Assembly: GCA_902773215.1 (NCBI GenBank)
Contig: CACYDQ010000360.1
Location: 1 to 9,208, forward strand
DNA from: an uncultured Spirochaetaceae bacterium
Lineage (GTDB): Bacteria > Spirochaetota > Spirochaetia > Treponematales > Treponemataceae
Direction: 5' to 3'
DNA: 9,208 nt
In this document: positions 1 through 6,695 of the stretch, piece after piece
Layout: every line of letters starts with the position of its first letter
How positions within the stretch are numbered: the stretch's first letter is position 1
Made by a program: the position numbers and the translations under genes
Notes under the pieces: model-generated
The model's input: only the letters and a program-made list of their open reading frames with translations
Told to the model about the DNA's origin: nothing
The model's database searches: none

Positions 1-1
1 C

Positions 2-259
2 CCTCTTATGGTCGATTTGACTCCGGTCATCAGGTCTTCCGATCCGAATGAATCCGAGATAGCCATGGAAGATGAGATAAAAATCAGACACTTGTCATTC
101 AGCTATAAGGATAAGACTGTAAGAATTCAACAGCCGATTCCAAATGAAAGTTGCATGAATTTATTCAAAATTCAGCAATCAGGAGAATACAGGTTGCTTT
201 TGGAAAGCAACATCGAATGTGCCTTTGACATTCAGATAAAAAGGATGGAAGTAAAATGA
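2..259 (+). CDS. 3' end of a gene entering from the left edge; unknown protein, C-terminal part
   Basis: The reading frame is open from base 2 to a TGA at 257-259, so this is most likely the C-terminal end of a longer protein. The first ATG at 8 has no visible ribosome binding site and need not be a start. The visible 85 or so residues are soluble and mostly beta-like, with alternating hydrophobic residues in the last 35 (GEYRLLLES, then AFDIQIKRMEV), suggesting a small beta-sandwich at the C-terminus. The stop overlaps the next start as ATGA, so the two genes are translationally coupled and probably act together. I do not recognise the family. Base composition is AT-rich, like the next two genes. 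Confidence 0.7.
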   Translation, partial: PLMVDLTPVIRSSDPNESEIAMEDEIKIRHLSFSYKDKTVRIQQPIPNESCMNLFKIQQSGEYRLLLESNIECAFDIQIKRMEVK

Positions 260-1206
260 CGGACAGAATTTTCACATACAAGCAGATTCCGAATCAGCTG
301 ATAGAGTCCTATTGGTCTCTGAATGATGATACGGTGACAATAGAAAAGCGAAATACAGCTAAAAAACTTCCTGGTTGGCAGAAAAACGCTAACGTTCAAA
401 TCACCTGCGACTTGTACATCAACAATACTCAGGAAGTATCAAAATATATACGCAAAGACAGGAAGGCATCTTTTTATCTCTTGTATCATTCCAGAAATGA
501 CAGGGAAGGCACAAGCATTCACGGGCTTGTCAAAAAGATGCTTTTCGATGAATCTTCATCCAGAATTATCTTAGACGGAGAAATACCGGGAAAGAAGATT
601 GCCGGAGTTATAGAAATAACTCTACTGCTCTCGATTGATGAGATACTCGATGTAAAAATCCAGGAAACTCTGGATACAAGGCTACTTGCGAAAGACTTGG
701 GAGCTATTCTGTACGAGGAGACAAAGACCGTAATCCTTGAAGGAGAGGAATCGTATTTTCCTGTTGCCGATATAGACTTCGAGAAGAATGGTTTTTCTGC
801 CCATGCACTCTATTTTTTGCAGAGGAATCACACCGAACTTGACGTTGATTTCGCTACGGCGTACCGTCTCTATTTCAATAACAAGCACCCGCAGTTCAGC
901 AAGATTAACGACATAAAGGCGAACGAGGGAAAGGATTTTCTCTTGAATATGATTGTCTACGATGTCTACAAACAACTGATTCTGAATGCTTTAAACGATA
1001 AGAGCTTTGAGATGCCAGAGGCGGACGAGCCGAACAATCATTCTGTCAGACACGTCTATGCACGCTTGCTCAGTTATATTCAGAAAAACTATTTCAGCAA
1101 TGAATCGATTGATGATCTGAGGAAGAAAGCGCAGAGCGATGACAGCAAGGTTTACAACAACTTTCTCTGTGCATTACAGGATTTTTTATTGACATTTGGA
1201 GAGTAA
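256..1206 (+). CDS. Unknown 316-aa protein, middle gene of a coupled operon
   Basis: The ATG at 256 overlaps the previous stop (ATGA), and a purine-rich GGATGGAA precedes it, fixing the start. There is no signal peptide or membrane segment. The N-terminal half (about 1-130) looks beta-rich. A segment around 149-175 (GAILYEE, then ILEGEESYFPV, then DIDF) reads like the conserved core of a family. The C-terminal part (about 200-316) is mainly helical. No catalytic motif, Walker box or nuclease signature is visible. From memory, proteins with a similar 'LEG..yFPV' core occur in multigene helicase or ATPase loci, but I cannot name a family. Coupling on both sides suggests it belongs to a complex with its neighbours. 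It is AT-richer than genes further right, consistent with horizontal acquisition. Confidence 0.85.
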   Translation: MTDRIFTYKQIPNQLIESYWSLNDDTVTIEKRNTAKKLPGWQKNANVQITCDLYINNTQEVSKYIRKDRKASFYLLYHSRNDREGTSIHGLVKKMLFDESSSRIILDGEIPGKKIAGVIEITLLLSIDEILDVKIQETLDTRLLAKDLGAILYEETKTVILEGEESYFPVADIDFEKNGFSAHALYFLQRNHTELDVDFATAYRLYFNNKHPQFSKINDIKANEGKDFLLNMIVYDVYKQLILNALNDKSFEMPEADEPNNHSVRHVYARLLSYIQKNYFSNESIDDLRKKAQSDDSKVYNNFLCALQDFLLTFGE

Positions 1207-1207
1207 C

Positions 1208-2440
1208 ATGGCAAAAATTTACCCAAGACTGGAATCATTTGAATACAAGGAGAAGATCAGCTTTGTTGAAAATCAGCTGTCTTCAAAAGGAAAATATGAT
1301 TATGTAGTCACCGATGCTGATTTGCATTGGCTCCCGATGGGAAACCGCGTTGAGCTGAAAGAACTTGAAACTCTGCGCTCGAATATTATAGACTTTATAT
1401 CCTCGGAGGGCTTGCGACCAGCAGCGTCTGCACAGGCCCGCACGGCATTTGACAGGAAGCTTGGGCTGAAACTTCGAGAATGGCTTGATATAACCCCGTC
1501 TATTGCGGCTGATACCGGAATGTGGGCCTATATGAATATCATGCTTGTTCCAGAGCTTATCAGGCTTCGTTGGGGATATACGGAGAAGGGAGAAGCAAGA
1601 ACGATAAACCATGAACGCTATTATGACACAAACCGTGCTTACCTCAAGAAGCTTTGGCTCACAGCATATATGATTAATGATACTGGACTTTATCTGAGAA
1701 TGAAACAGGATGAGATAGATATTTGGTATGACAAAGCTTTCAACAGAGGACAGGACAAGTATATCCAATGTGTCTTTACCAATTTTTATAAAAATATAGA
1801 GGCTTTCAATATTACAGCCGAGGTAAATGATTTATACCGCCAGTTCTTTAAGGTTGTGAACCGAAAGCTTGCATATATTAATTGGTATGCGTTATTGGAC
1901 AGCTCTGGCACCGACAAATTCTTGGATGACTGTTTCAAGACTGCTTATGAGAATTTCAAAGAGTCTCAGGAAGCGATAAGGAGAATAATAGGAACAGAGT
2001 TCTCTGATAAAACGAAAAACGTTGTTTCCTCCATCAAGAGTCCAGCAATTGAAGCTGCTTTGAAAAGGCTCAGAACGCATGAAAGACATTCACTCGAGGA
2101 GGACTTTACATCTTTAGTTCCGAGAGGATTCATCCTTGCAGGGATTCCCTTTGAGAACACAAACTCTTGGAGTGATTTATTTTCGACATTCATTTCGTAT
2201 CTGGCTAAAAAGGCTCCTGAGCAGACAAGAACTCTTGCTGATAATCCCCGTCTTTTTTCCAAATCGGGAAGCAGATACTTCTCGGTTGACTTTTCAAAGG
2301 TACGAGAAAACAAAAGAATTATGGATAACTTCTACATTGAGACGAACTTGTCTGCGAATGATTTTGTTCGCCTGATAGGAGAGGTTCTGGATTTCTTCAA
2401 AATTTCTCGGAACAAATTCGAGATATATTTGCAGAATTGA
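1208..2440 (+). CDS. DUF6339-like protein of about 410 aa, last gene of the left-edge operon
   Basis: The start is placed at ATG 1208, one base after the upstream stop, with GGAGAG at 1198-1203 as ribosome binding site. An in-frame TTG at 1196 is possible but would sit on that site. The protein is soluble and mostly helical. Residues about 100-195 carry the pattern I associate with DUF6339: an acidic residue before a Trp (DTGMWAYMN, 102-110), then RLRWGY (119-124), then an Arg/Tyr-rich segment leading to NRAYLKKLW (142-150), and a long amphipathic helix ending in IQCVFTNFYKN. The remaining 215 residues are unrecognised. DUF6339 has no function known to me. Its place at the end of a coupled operon suggests a role with the upstream proteins, possibly in defence. 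Family assignment is from memory and moderate at best. Confidence 0.8.
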   Translation: MAKIYPRLESFEYKEKISFVENQLSSKGKYDYVVTDADLHWLPMGNRVELKELETLRSNIIDFISSEGLRPAASAQARTAFDRKLGLKLREWLDITPSIAADTGMWAYMNIMLVPELIRLRWGYTEKGEARTINHERYYDTNRAYLKKLWLTAYMINDTGLYLRMKQDEIDIWYDKAFNRGQDKYIQCVFTNFYKNIEAFNITAEVNDLYRQFFKVVNRKLAYINWYALLDSSGTDKFLDDCFKTAYENFKESQEAIRRIIGTEFSDKTKNVVSSIKSPAIEAALKRLRTHERHSLEEDFTSLVPRGFILAGIPFENTNSWSDLFSTFISYLAKKAPEQTRTLADNPRLFSKSGSRYFSVDFSKVRENKRIMDNFYIETNLSANDFVRLIGEVLDFFKISRNKFEIYLQN

Positions 2441-2454
2441 CATTAGCTTTGCAA

Positions 2455-2484
2455 ACCCGACCGTGCATTTTGCTACGGTCGGGT
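2455..2484. terminator. Perfect 10-bp hairpin between convergent genes
   Basis: ACCCGACCGT (2455-2464) pairs perfectly with ACGGTCGGGT (2475-2484) around a 10-base loop. It lies 14 bases after the stop of the left-edge operon and before the 3' end of the convergent gene at 2529. Neither side has a clear T-run, so it is not a textbook intrinsic terminator. It may end transcripts in both directions or stabilise 3' ends. Confidence 0.45.
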
Positions 2485-2528
2485 GTCAAAAAGCAGTGTG
2501 TCTTTCAAAATTTTTCTCAATCATTCAT

Positions 2529-2807
2529 TTACCGCAAACAACTGAGCGTCTTAGCCCCCCCCCCCACAGCCAAATTCACATTACAGAACATCCCCAGCTC
2601 GGTCTCTTCCGTGATGCACCTCTGCACAAGAAAATTTCCCGGTTCCAGCCCCCGCCGCAAGGCCTCAGCAACGGCACTGCGTTCATTAGGAAAATAGCCG
2701 AGCACATTGTTATCAGAAATAAGAACACGCTCGTTCTCATGCCCCGCGATTATCTCGTCGCGCTTTATATCAAACCAACAGTAGAGCGATTTCAAATTCT
2801 CATCCAT
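2529..2807 (-). CDS. Small soluble conserved-looking protein, about 92 aa, with a G11 tract near its end
   Basis: The start ATG at 2807 is preceded by AAGGA (about 10 bases upstream) and a good promoter, so the gene looks real although it is short. The sequence resembles a group of small bacterial proteins, somewhat like DUF5678, built as 'helix - VLISDNNVLGYF - helix - GNFLVQRC', a small alpha/beta fold. Function is unknown. A run of 11 G on the coding strand (2555-2565) encodes Gly-Gly-Gly close to the C-terminus. With 12 G the protein would stop at once after four Gly, and with 10 G it would end in a different tail of about ten residues. The conserved-looking part ends just before the tract (NVNLAV), so slippage would change only the tail. 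It converges with the left-edge operon. Confidence 0.65.
   Translation of the reverse strand: MDENLKSLYCWFDIKRDEIIAGHENERVLISDNNVLGYFPNERSAVAEALRRGLEPGNFLVQRCITEETELGMFCNVNLAVGGGAKTLSCLR
2555..2565 (-). repeat. Homopolymer of 11 G (coding strand) near the 3' end of the small gene
   Basis: Eleven consecutive C on the plus strand. Tracts of this length are prone to slipped-strand mispairing and also to sequencing length errors. All three frames after the tract close within 15 residues. Confidence 0.9.
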
Positions 2808-2846
2808 AAATCAGATTCCTTGGTTGTCGTTTTGCAACAAATCCAT

Positions 2847-2876
2847 ACTGTACAGCTAAAACCACCATATTGTCAA
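2847..2876 (-). promoter_or_regulatory. Sigma-70-type promoter of the small minus-strand gene
   Basis: On the minus strand a perfect -35 TTGACA (2871-2876) is followed after 18 bases by TACAGT (2847-2852), four of six matches to TATAAT. The predicted transcript starts about 30 bases before the ATG at 2807. It points away from the operator-type promoter at 2943, so the two genes are divergently transcribed. Confidence 0.6.
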
Positions 2877-2942
2877 ACGAAATGCCTCTTTTTAGTCCTT
2901 AGATCACAGAAACTTCCCGGCAAACTGCCGCCGTATGAAAAA

Positions 2943-2986
2943 GTCGCAAAAAAGGCGACCAAATTTATCCGCTTCCGTATTAGGCT
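2943..2986 (+). promoter_or_regulatory. Inverted repeat plus -10 element, promoter of the lipoprotein gene (site 1 of 4)
   Basis: GTCGC (2943-2947), seven bases AAAAAAG, then GCGAC (2955-2959), preceded by an A-run. Exactly 21 bases later lies TAGGCT (2981-2986) in the context GTATTAGGCT. No TTGACA-like box is present where a -35 should be. The same 44-bp arrangement recurs at 6273, 6696 and 7339. The start codon at 3020 would follow a leader of about 27 bases. Confidence 0.7.
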
Positions 2987-3019
2987 TATGCAAGAAAAAC
3001 AATTTCAGGAGGATTCGTT

Positions 3020-3508
3020 ATGAACCAGAAAATGTTGCTTGCTGTGCTTCTTTTATCATTGGCATGCATTTTTACCGGGTGTATGTCTACGAGGGAAGTG
3101 AAGCAGTACGGCTTGGAGGATGATGATACTATTGCACTGAACCTCACAAGGGATCCGAACGTTGGCACGATTTTTGTAACACATGTCAACGGGGAATCGA
3201 CGGGAGCTGGGTTCTCAAGCGCCGGCTTATTCAGCGGCAAGAAGGAAACCTATGTGAACCCCATCTATATAAAGCTGAACGGAAGGCCGATAGTCTTCAC
3301 AATCAGCTGTCCTGTCGTCGTCGGGCATGACGACAGGCTGAACGAACCTATCATCCGATACCGGAGCACCGAACTGCGGCTGACGAAACTTGCGGATATA
3401 AAGGCCGGAGATGTCCTGACCTTAAAATGGATGTACCAGACGCAGACATTCGTCTTTATGGATGCGACAGGCAACATAGTCCAGCAGACAATTCCTACGT
3501 TCAACTAG
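3020..3508 (+). CDS. Predicted lipoprotein, 162 aa, unknown function
   Basis: ATG 3020 has a strong AGGAGG at 3007-3012. The N-terminus is a type II signal peptide: Lys4, a hydrophobic stretch (5-17) and a lipobox IFTGC with the lipidated Cys at 21. The mature part (about 140 residues) looks beta-rich, with a Gly/Ser segment around 60-75 (STGAGFSSAGLFSGKK) and a motif VVVGHDDRLNEP near 100. I do not recognise a family. It should be anchored to a membrane by its lipid. It is transcribed alone from the repeat-containing promoter at 2943-2986, so it is probably co-regulated with the genes at 6357, 6814 and 7402. The hairpin at 3531-3552 closes the unit. Confidence 0.9.
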   Translation: MNQKMLLAVLLLSLACIFTGCMSTREVKQYGLEDDDTIALNLTRDPNVGTIFVTHVNGESTGAGFSSAGLFSGKKETYVNPIYIKLNGRPIVFTISCPVVVGHDDRLNEPIIRYRSTELRLTKLADIKAGDVLTLKWMYQTQTFVFMDATGNIVQQTIPTFN

Positions 3509-3530
3509 GAAAGATTCAGCGGCACTATAT

Positions 3531-3552
3531 GCGGGGGCTTCCTTGCCCCCGC
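3531..3552. terminator. Bidirectional hairpin between the lipoprotein and the ankyrin gene
   Basis: GCGGGGGC (3531-3538) pairs perfectly with GCCCCCGC (3545-3552) around TTCCTT. It lies 22 bases after the lipoprotein stop and touches the stop codon of the convergent ankyrin gene. The plus side continues TATTCCTCC, only weakly T-rich. A GC-rich stem between convergent genes fits a shared terminator. Confidence 0.6.
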
Positions 3553-5540
3553 TATTCCTCCTCCCCCGCCGTCATGGACTTGAAGAAGGACGTGCCGGTG
3601 CTCTCGTAAATGCTGTTGCTCAGGTCATAGATGTCATGGTTCCCCTTGGCCAGGAAAGACCGTATTTTCATGTCCACCTTGTCCTTGGGCGAGAAGATGA
3701 AGCCCGCGCTCTGCAGAAGGTCCTCGCTTTCGGCCAGGCTCAGTTTGAGTCCGAGCGCAAGGGCTATGACGTTCTCCTTCCTGGGGTGGTAGGCAGGGTC
3801 CTTACTGCTGAAAATCTTGGAGAAACGCTGCTTCGTCAGCCTCGCATCTTTGTAGATGTCCGAGTTCTTCTTGTCGGGGAAGCGCTCGATATACCTCTTC
3901 CTGTAAAACTCGAACGTCTCGATGAAGGACTTGTGGGTGGCGGACGGAGCAGCTGTCCCGTTGTCCTGAGGGATGCCCACCGTACCTAATCCGGCATCTG
4001 ACGGCGCGGCTTTTGCCTTTGTCCTGTCGGCGATGAACTCTCCGATGTCACGTGTATCAGACTCACCGAAGTAGTCGCTGGCGGTCTTTCCCTCCGCGCT
4101 CTTAACGTCCTTGTCCGCGCCCTTGCCCATCAGAAAGAACATCATGCGGGCATCATGCTTTATGGCGGCGTACATCAGGGCGGTCATGCCGTCCTCGTCC
4201 GCCGCGTTCACGTCCGCGCCATGAGCAACGAGCAGCTTTGCCACTTCCATAGAGCCGCAGTAGCACGCCGTCATCAGCGGGGTCATGCCGAACTCCGACG
4301 GCAAGTTTACATCACACGGGTATTTCAGGCAGACCCGTGCGACACTGGCACAGTCCCGGGTACAGGCCCCCATCAGGGCACAATATGCCGCCGTCTCCGC
4401 TGGTTCCGACATCCGTATCAGCACATCAGTGCTTTCCGCAAAACCCCGGAAACCTGCATTCGTAACTGCCGTGCCCAGTTCTTCCGCGGGGAACAGGTTC
4501 TGCTCCATGAAGACCGCGAGCGTGTTCGCGTGCCCGCCGCATACCGCCCAGGAAAATGCGCACATTCCCTTCTTGTCCTTGTGCAAGGCATCTGCCCCCG
4601 CATCCAGAAGCTTTATGACGATTCCGGTCTTCCCGCATTCCGCCGCAAGGCTGAGTGCGGTCCGTCCTTCTTTGTCGGGTATATCCAGGTTCGCGCCCGC
4701 GCGTATCAAAAAATCAACGGCCTTCCCGTCCGTCTGTGCCCGTGCCGCTATCGCCGATGCCAGGGGCGTCCGCCCCATGACGTTCGTGACGTTCATGTCA
4801 GCCCCCGCTTCCACAAGCAGGGCGCAGATGTCCGCATAGTCATCAAGGGCGGCAAACAGCAGCGCGGTGCAGCCGGAGATGCTGTCTCTCGCCTCCAAAT
4901 CTATTCCCGGCGCGGAAAGCAGGATTTTCACCGCGTCAACATTGTGCTCAAGTACGGCGGAAGACAGGGCGTTCATGCCCTCGCCGTCAGCAGCGTTCAC
5001 GTCCGCGCCCATCTTGAGCAGCGTCCGCAGGGAAGAACAGGCATTTTTCAATGCGGCCACGGTGAGCAGCGGCATCCCGCCGTCAATCCGCTCGTCTATG
5101 TCGGCCCCGTCCCTGATGAGCGCCGCAAGTTCGTCCCCCTTGTCCTCGGCTGCCAGCACAAAGCTCCGGGGGTATGTGCTTTCGTCCATGCGGAAGGACC
5201 TGCCACGGAGGAAGATGGAGAAAAAGGAATCCGTCAGCTCATCGTAATAACTGACGATTCCGGCATCGTCAGTGACCGTCACGGACCAGGTTGCCCCCAG
5301 CTCAAGCATCTTGTCGCACACGTTCTTGTCCAATGAAGGATTCGGCTTCAGGTCGTAGGCGGTCGGCCTCCAGTAGCCCATGGACTTCATCTTCCCGGAG
5401 ATGGCCGCGTAGTCGTTGGTCATGAAGAACTCGTAGCGTTCCCCCTCTATCGTGAGCGTGACAGCTTCCTCAACGACCAGTTCGGTCCCCGTCTTTTCCC
5501 TCATGTCAATCGTCGCTATCATCTCTTCCATCTCAGCCAT
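3552..5540 (-). CDS. Ankyrin-repeat protein with a C-terminal HTH-like domain, 662 aa
   Basis: There is no signal peptide, so the protein is probably cytoplasmic. Residues about 20-125 form an N-terminal region I do not recognise (EGERYEFFM, GYWRPTAYDL). About ten ankyrin repeats follow from 126 to 500, several canonical (GADVNAADGEGMNAL near 178, GADVNAADEDGMTAL near 441), with degenerate ones at 325-410. A Pro/Ala/Gly linker (506-537) leads to a helical domain at 538-652 containing SDIYKDARLTKQRFSKI and NVIALALGLKL. This domain, known to me as an appendage on various signalling proteins in Firmicutes and Treponema, looks helix-turn-helix-like but DNA binding is unproven. Ankyrin repeats bind protein partners, so this may be a sensor or adaptor. 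The stand-alone protein at 6357 carries the same domain. The start is uncertain: ATGs at 5540, 5531, 5522 and 5504 are all in frame and none has a good ribosome site. Confidence 0.9.
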   Translation of the reverse strand: MAEMEEMIATIDMREKTGTELVVEEAVTLTIEGERYEFFMTNDYAAISGKMKSMGYWRPTAYDLKPNPSLDKNVCDKMLELGATWSVTVTDDAGIVSYYDELTDSFFSIFLRGRSFRMDESTYPRSFVLAAEDKGDELAALIRDGADIDERIDGGMPLLTVAALKNACSSLRTLLKMGADVNAADGEGMNALSSAVLEHNVDAVKILLSAPGIDLEARDSISGCTALLFAALDDYADICALLVEAGADMNVTNVMGRTPLASAIAARAQTDGKAVDFLIRAGANLDIPDKEGRTALSLAAECGKTGIVIKLLDAGADALHKDKKGMCAFSWAVCGGHANTLAVFMEQNLFPAEELGTAVTNAGFRGFAESTDVLIRMSEPAETAAYCALMGACTRDCASVARVCLKYPCDVNLPSEFGMTPLMTACYCGSMEVAKLLVAHGADVNAADEDGMTALMYAAIKHDARMMFFLMGKGADKDVKSAEGKTASDYFGESDTRDIGEFIADRTKAKAAPSDAGLGTVGIPQDNGTAAPSATHKSFIETFEFYRKRYIERFPDKKNSDIYKDARLTKQRFSKIFSSKDPAYHPRKENVIALALGLKLSLAESEDLLQSAGFIFSPKDKVDMKIRSFLAKGNHDIYDLSNSIYESTGTSFFKSMTAGEEE

Positions 5541-5551
5541 CGCAGTTCTCG

Positions 5552-5560
5552 ATTATAACA
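5552..5560 (-). promoter_or_regulatory. Extended -10 (TGTTATAAT) just upstream of the ankyrin gene
   Basis: On the minus strand TGT precedes a perfect TATAAT (5552-5557). No -35 is evident. A transcript starting about seven bases later would have a leader of only about five bases before the ATG at 5540, so expression would be nearly leaderless or start at a later ATG. The element sits in the 37-base gap after the toxin gene and lacks the GTCGC-N7-GCGAC repeat. Confidence 0.45.
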
Positions 5561-5577
5561 GCAGTTCTATTCAATGC

Positions 5578-5958
5578 TTACCAGAGCGTAGGAACATCAT
5601 ACAGCTTGATTTTTGAGTCCTTCGTTATGATAACCATGTGTTCTGTCTGAGCCTGTGCGATAATAATCCTGTCAAACGGATCGTTGTGTTTTTTGGGCAA
5701 TTCGGAGAGCATATCGATATAATAAGGCTGTAGAGGAAGTATTTCTATACTCTGACTCAGACATTGTTTTGCGAGTTCCTGTGCCGTGAATGGAACTTGC
5801 AGTTTTCCGATGCTCTTTTTTATGCCGATTTCCCACAAGGAAACTATGCTTGTGCAGACCTCGGTTTCCTCATTGAGAATCCTCCTCACGTCACCAGAAA
5901 GATTCTCGATATCACTGAATGCCCATATCAATGCATGAGTATCAAGAAGGTATTTCAC
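5578..5958 (-). CDS. vapC: PIN-domain toxin of a VapBC-type toxin-antitoxin pair
   Basis: PIN-domain ribonucleases of this type cut RNA, often tRNA, and are inhibited by the cognate antitoxin. The start is GTG 5958: GAGGAG lies five bases upstream and the GTG overlaps the antitoxin stop (GTGA), giving 126 aa. A TTG six codons earlier is less likely because it precedes that ribosome site. Acidic residues expected for the metal site are present: Asp6 in LLDTHALIWAF, Glu43 in SLWEIGIKK, Asp93/Asp96 in NDPFDRIIIAQA, and Asp114 in ITKDSKI. The length is normal and the frame intact, so the toxin is probably active. It is AT-richer than the flanking genes, suggesting separate acquisition. The symbol is by family, not by proven orthology. 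Confidence 0.92.
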   Translation of the reverse strand: MKYLLDTHALIWAFSDIENLSGDVRRILNEETEVCTSIVSLWEIGIKKSIGKLQVPFTAQELAKQCLSQSIEILPLQPYYIDMLSELPKKHNDPFDRIIIAQAQTEHMVIITKDSKIKLYDVPTLW

Positions 5959-6188
5959 ATATACTCCTCGAAACAATCCGGGGTTTCATCAAAGTCGTCT
6001 GCCATCCAGACCTGCCCCTTCCATTGTCCCAGTTGCCGGAGAGGCTTCTTCTCATTTTTTTCTTCCGCTTTGCCATCAGGCTTTAGAGTAAAATCCTTGC
6101 TGAGCACAAAATCCAAAAAATTTGAGACAAATGCAAAGTAGCCTTCTGGTACTTGCCGGAGCTTCTGTTCCAATGCGACATACGACAT
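5955..6188 (-). CDS. DUF2281-family antitoxin (VapB-like)
   Basis: This 77-aa protein starts at ATG 6188 with AGGAGG at 6196-6201. The N-terminal half (LEQKLRQVPEGYFAFVSNFLDFVL) is the helical segment typical of DUF2281. The C-terminal half ends in GQWKGQVWMADDFDETPDCF, the conserved toxin-binding tail of that family. It precedes the toxin with a four-base overlap, the usual order, so excess antitoxin can be made first. The central Lys/Glu-rich stretch (38-50) is a likely flexible linker. Such pairs normally repress their own promoter. Confidence 0.9.
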   Translation of the reverse strand: MSYVALEQKLRQVPEGYFAFVSNFLDFVLSKDFTLKPDGKAEEKNEKKPLRQLGQWKGQVWMADDFDETPDCFEEYM

Positions 6189-6209
6189 GGCTTTTCCTCC
6201 TACTTATCT

Positions 6210-6238
6210 ATCGTATCATGTTCCCGAGCCTTATTCAA
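6210..6238 (-). promoter_or_regulatory. Promoter of the toxin-antitoxin operon
   Basis: On the minus strand TTGAAT (6233-6238) is followed after 17 bases by TACGAT (6210-6215), which carries an upstream TG (TGATACGAT). The predicted transcript begins about 15 bases before the antitoxin ATG. It faces away from the promoter at 6273, which serves the plus-strand HTH-like gene. Confidence 0.6.
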
Positions 6239-6272
6239 CCCTTCCACCGCAGCCCCCCATGCGGGTGCAAAA

Positions 6273-6316
6273 GTCTCTTTTAAGGCGACCCGGTGCACTG
6301 CCTTCTGCGTTAGACT
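6273..6316 (+). promoter_or_regulatory. Inverted repeat plus -10 element, promoter of the HTH-like gene (site 2 of 4)
   Basis: GTCTC (6273-6277), TTTTAAG, then GCGAC (6285-6289); the left arm differs from the other sites by one base (T for G). TAGACT (6311-6316) follows after exactly 21 bases in the context GCGTTAGACT. An AAAA run precedes the repeat. The start codon at 6357 would follow a leader of about 34 bases. The imperfect arm could weaken binding, as is common at autoregulatory sites, though that is inference. Confidence 0.65.
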
Positions 6317-6356
6317 GCCATCATACAAACCCTACATCATATTCAGGAGGCGACGG

Positions 6357-6683
6357 ATGGAACGGCAGAAAGACAAAGGCACGGCGCAGGTCCGGGCGGA
6401 CGAGATACCGGAGGAGCGGCAGCCCTTCCGCGACAGGTTCGGATGGTACCTGCAAAAGTACATGGAGCGGAACCCCAAAGGCAAGCACTCCGACATCTAC
6501 AAGGCGGCGGGGCTGACCAAGCAGCGATTCTCCAAAATCCTCAACAACCGGAACGCGGACTTCCGCCCCAAGAAGAGCACGGTCATCCTGCTCGCGCAGG
6601 GGCTGGGCCTGACGCGGAAGGAGAGCGCGGACCTGCTGCACTGCGCAGGCTACACGCTCCCGCCGGACGACGGGGAATCCTGA
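6357..6683 (+). CDS. Stand-alone HTH-like domain protein, 108 aa, candidate regulator
   Basis: ATG 6357 is fixed by AGGAGG at 6345-6350. After a charged N-terminal tail (1-22) the whole protein is one helical domain with SDIYKAAGLTKQRFSKI at 45-61, then VILLAQGLGLT and ADLLHCAGYTLP. This matches the C-terminal domain of the ankyrin protein at 3552-5540, with LTKQRFSKI identical in both. It lacks the roughly 35 extra residues that end the ankyrin protein. The middle reads like a helix-turn-helix (DIYKAAGLTKQRFSKIL), so DNA binding is plausible but not established. Its own promoter carries the GTCGC-N7-GCGAC repeat found before three exported-protein genes, making it a candidate autoregulator. 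Codon use is GC-rich. Confidence 0.88.
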   Translation: MERQKDKGTAQVRADEIPEERQPFRDRFGWYLQKYMERNPKGKHSDIYKAAGLTKQRFSKILNNRNADFRPKKSTVILLAQGLGLTRKESADLLHCAGYTLPPDDGES

Positions 6684-6695
6684 CTGCCCGAAAAA

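Noticed and set aside
1196..1207. TTG start for the 410-aa protein
   Set aside because: It would overlap the GGAGAG site that correctly spaces the ATG at 1208.
2463..3023. 186-aa plus-strand frame between the left operon and the lipoprotein
   Set aside because: It runs antisense to the small minus-strand gene, which has a promoter and ribosome site, and across both divergent promoters; its peptide has no family-like features.
3311..3337. Nine-bp hairpin CCTGTCGTC/GACGACAGG inside the lipoprotein gene
   Set aside because: It lies in the middle of an intact coding sequence with no sign of a regulatory or boundary role; probably chance.
4155..5336. 393-aa open frame on the plus strand opposite the ankyrin gene
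   Set aside because: It is antisense to clear ankyrin repeats, lacks a ribosome site and is rich in His/Arg/Gly as expected from the complement of a GC-rich gene.
5959..5976. TTG start for the toxin, six codons upstream
   Set aside because: The GAGGAG ribosome site lies inside this extension and the GTG at 5958 overlaps the antitoxin stop in the usual way.
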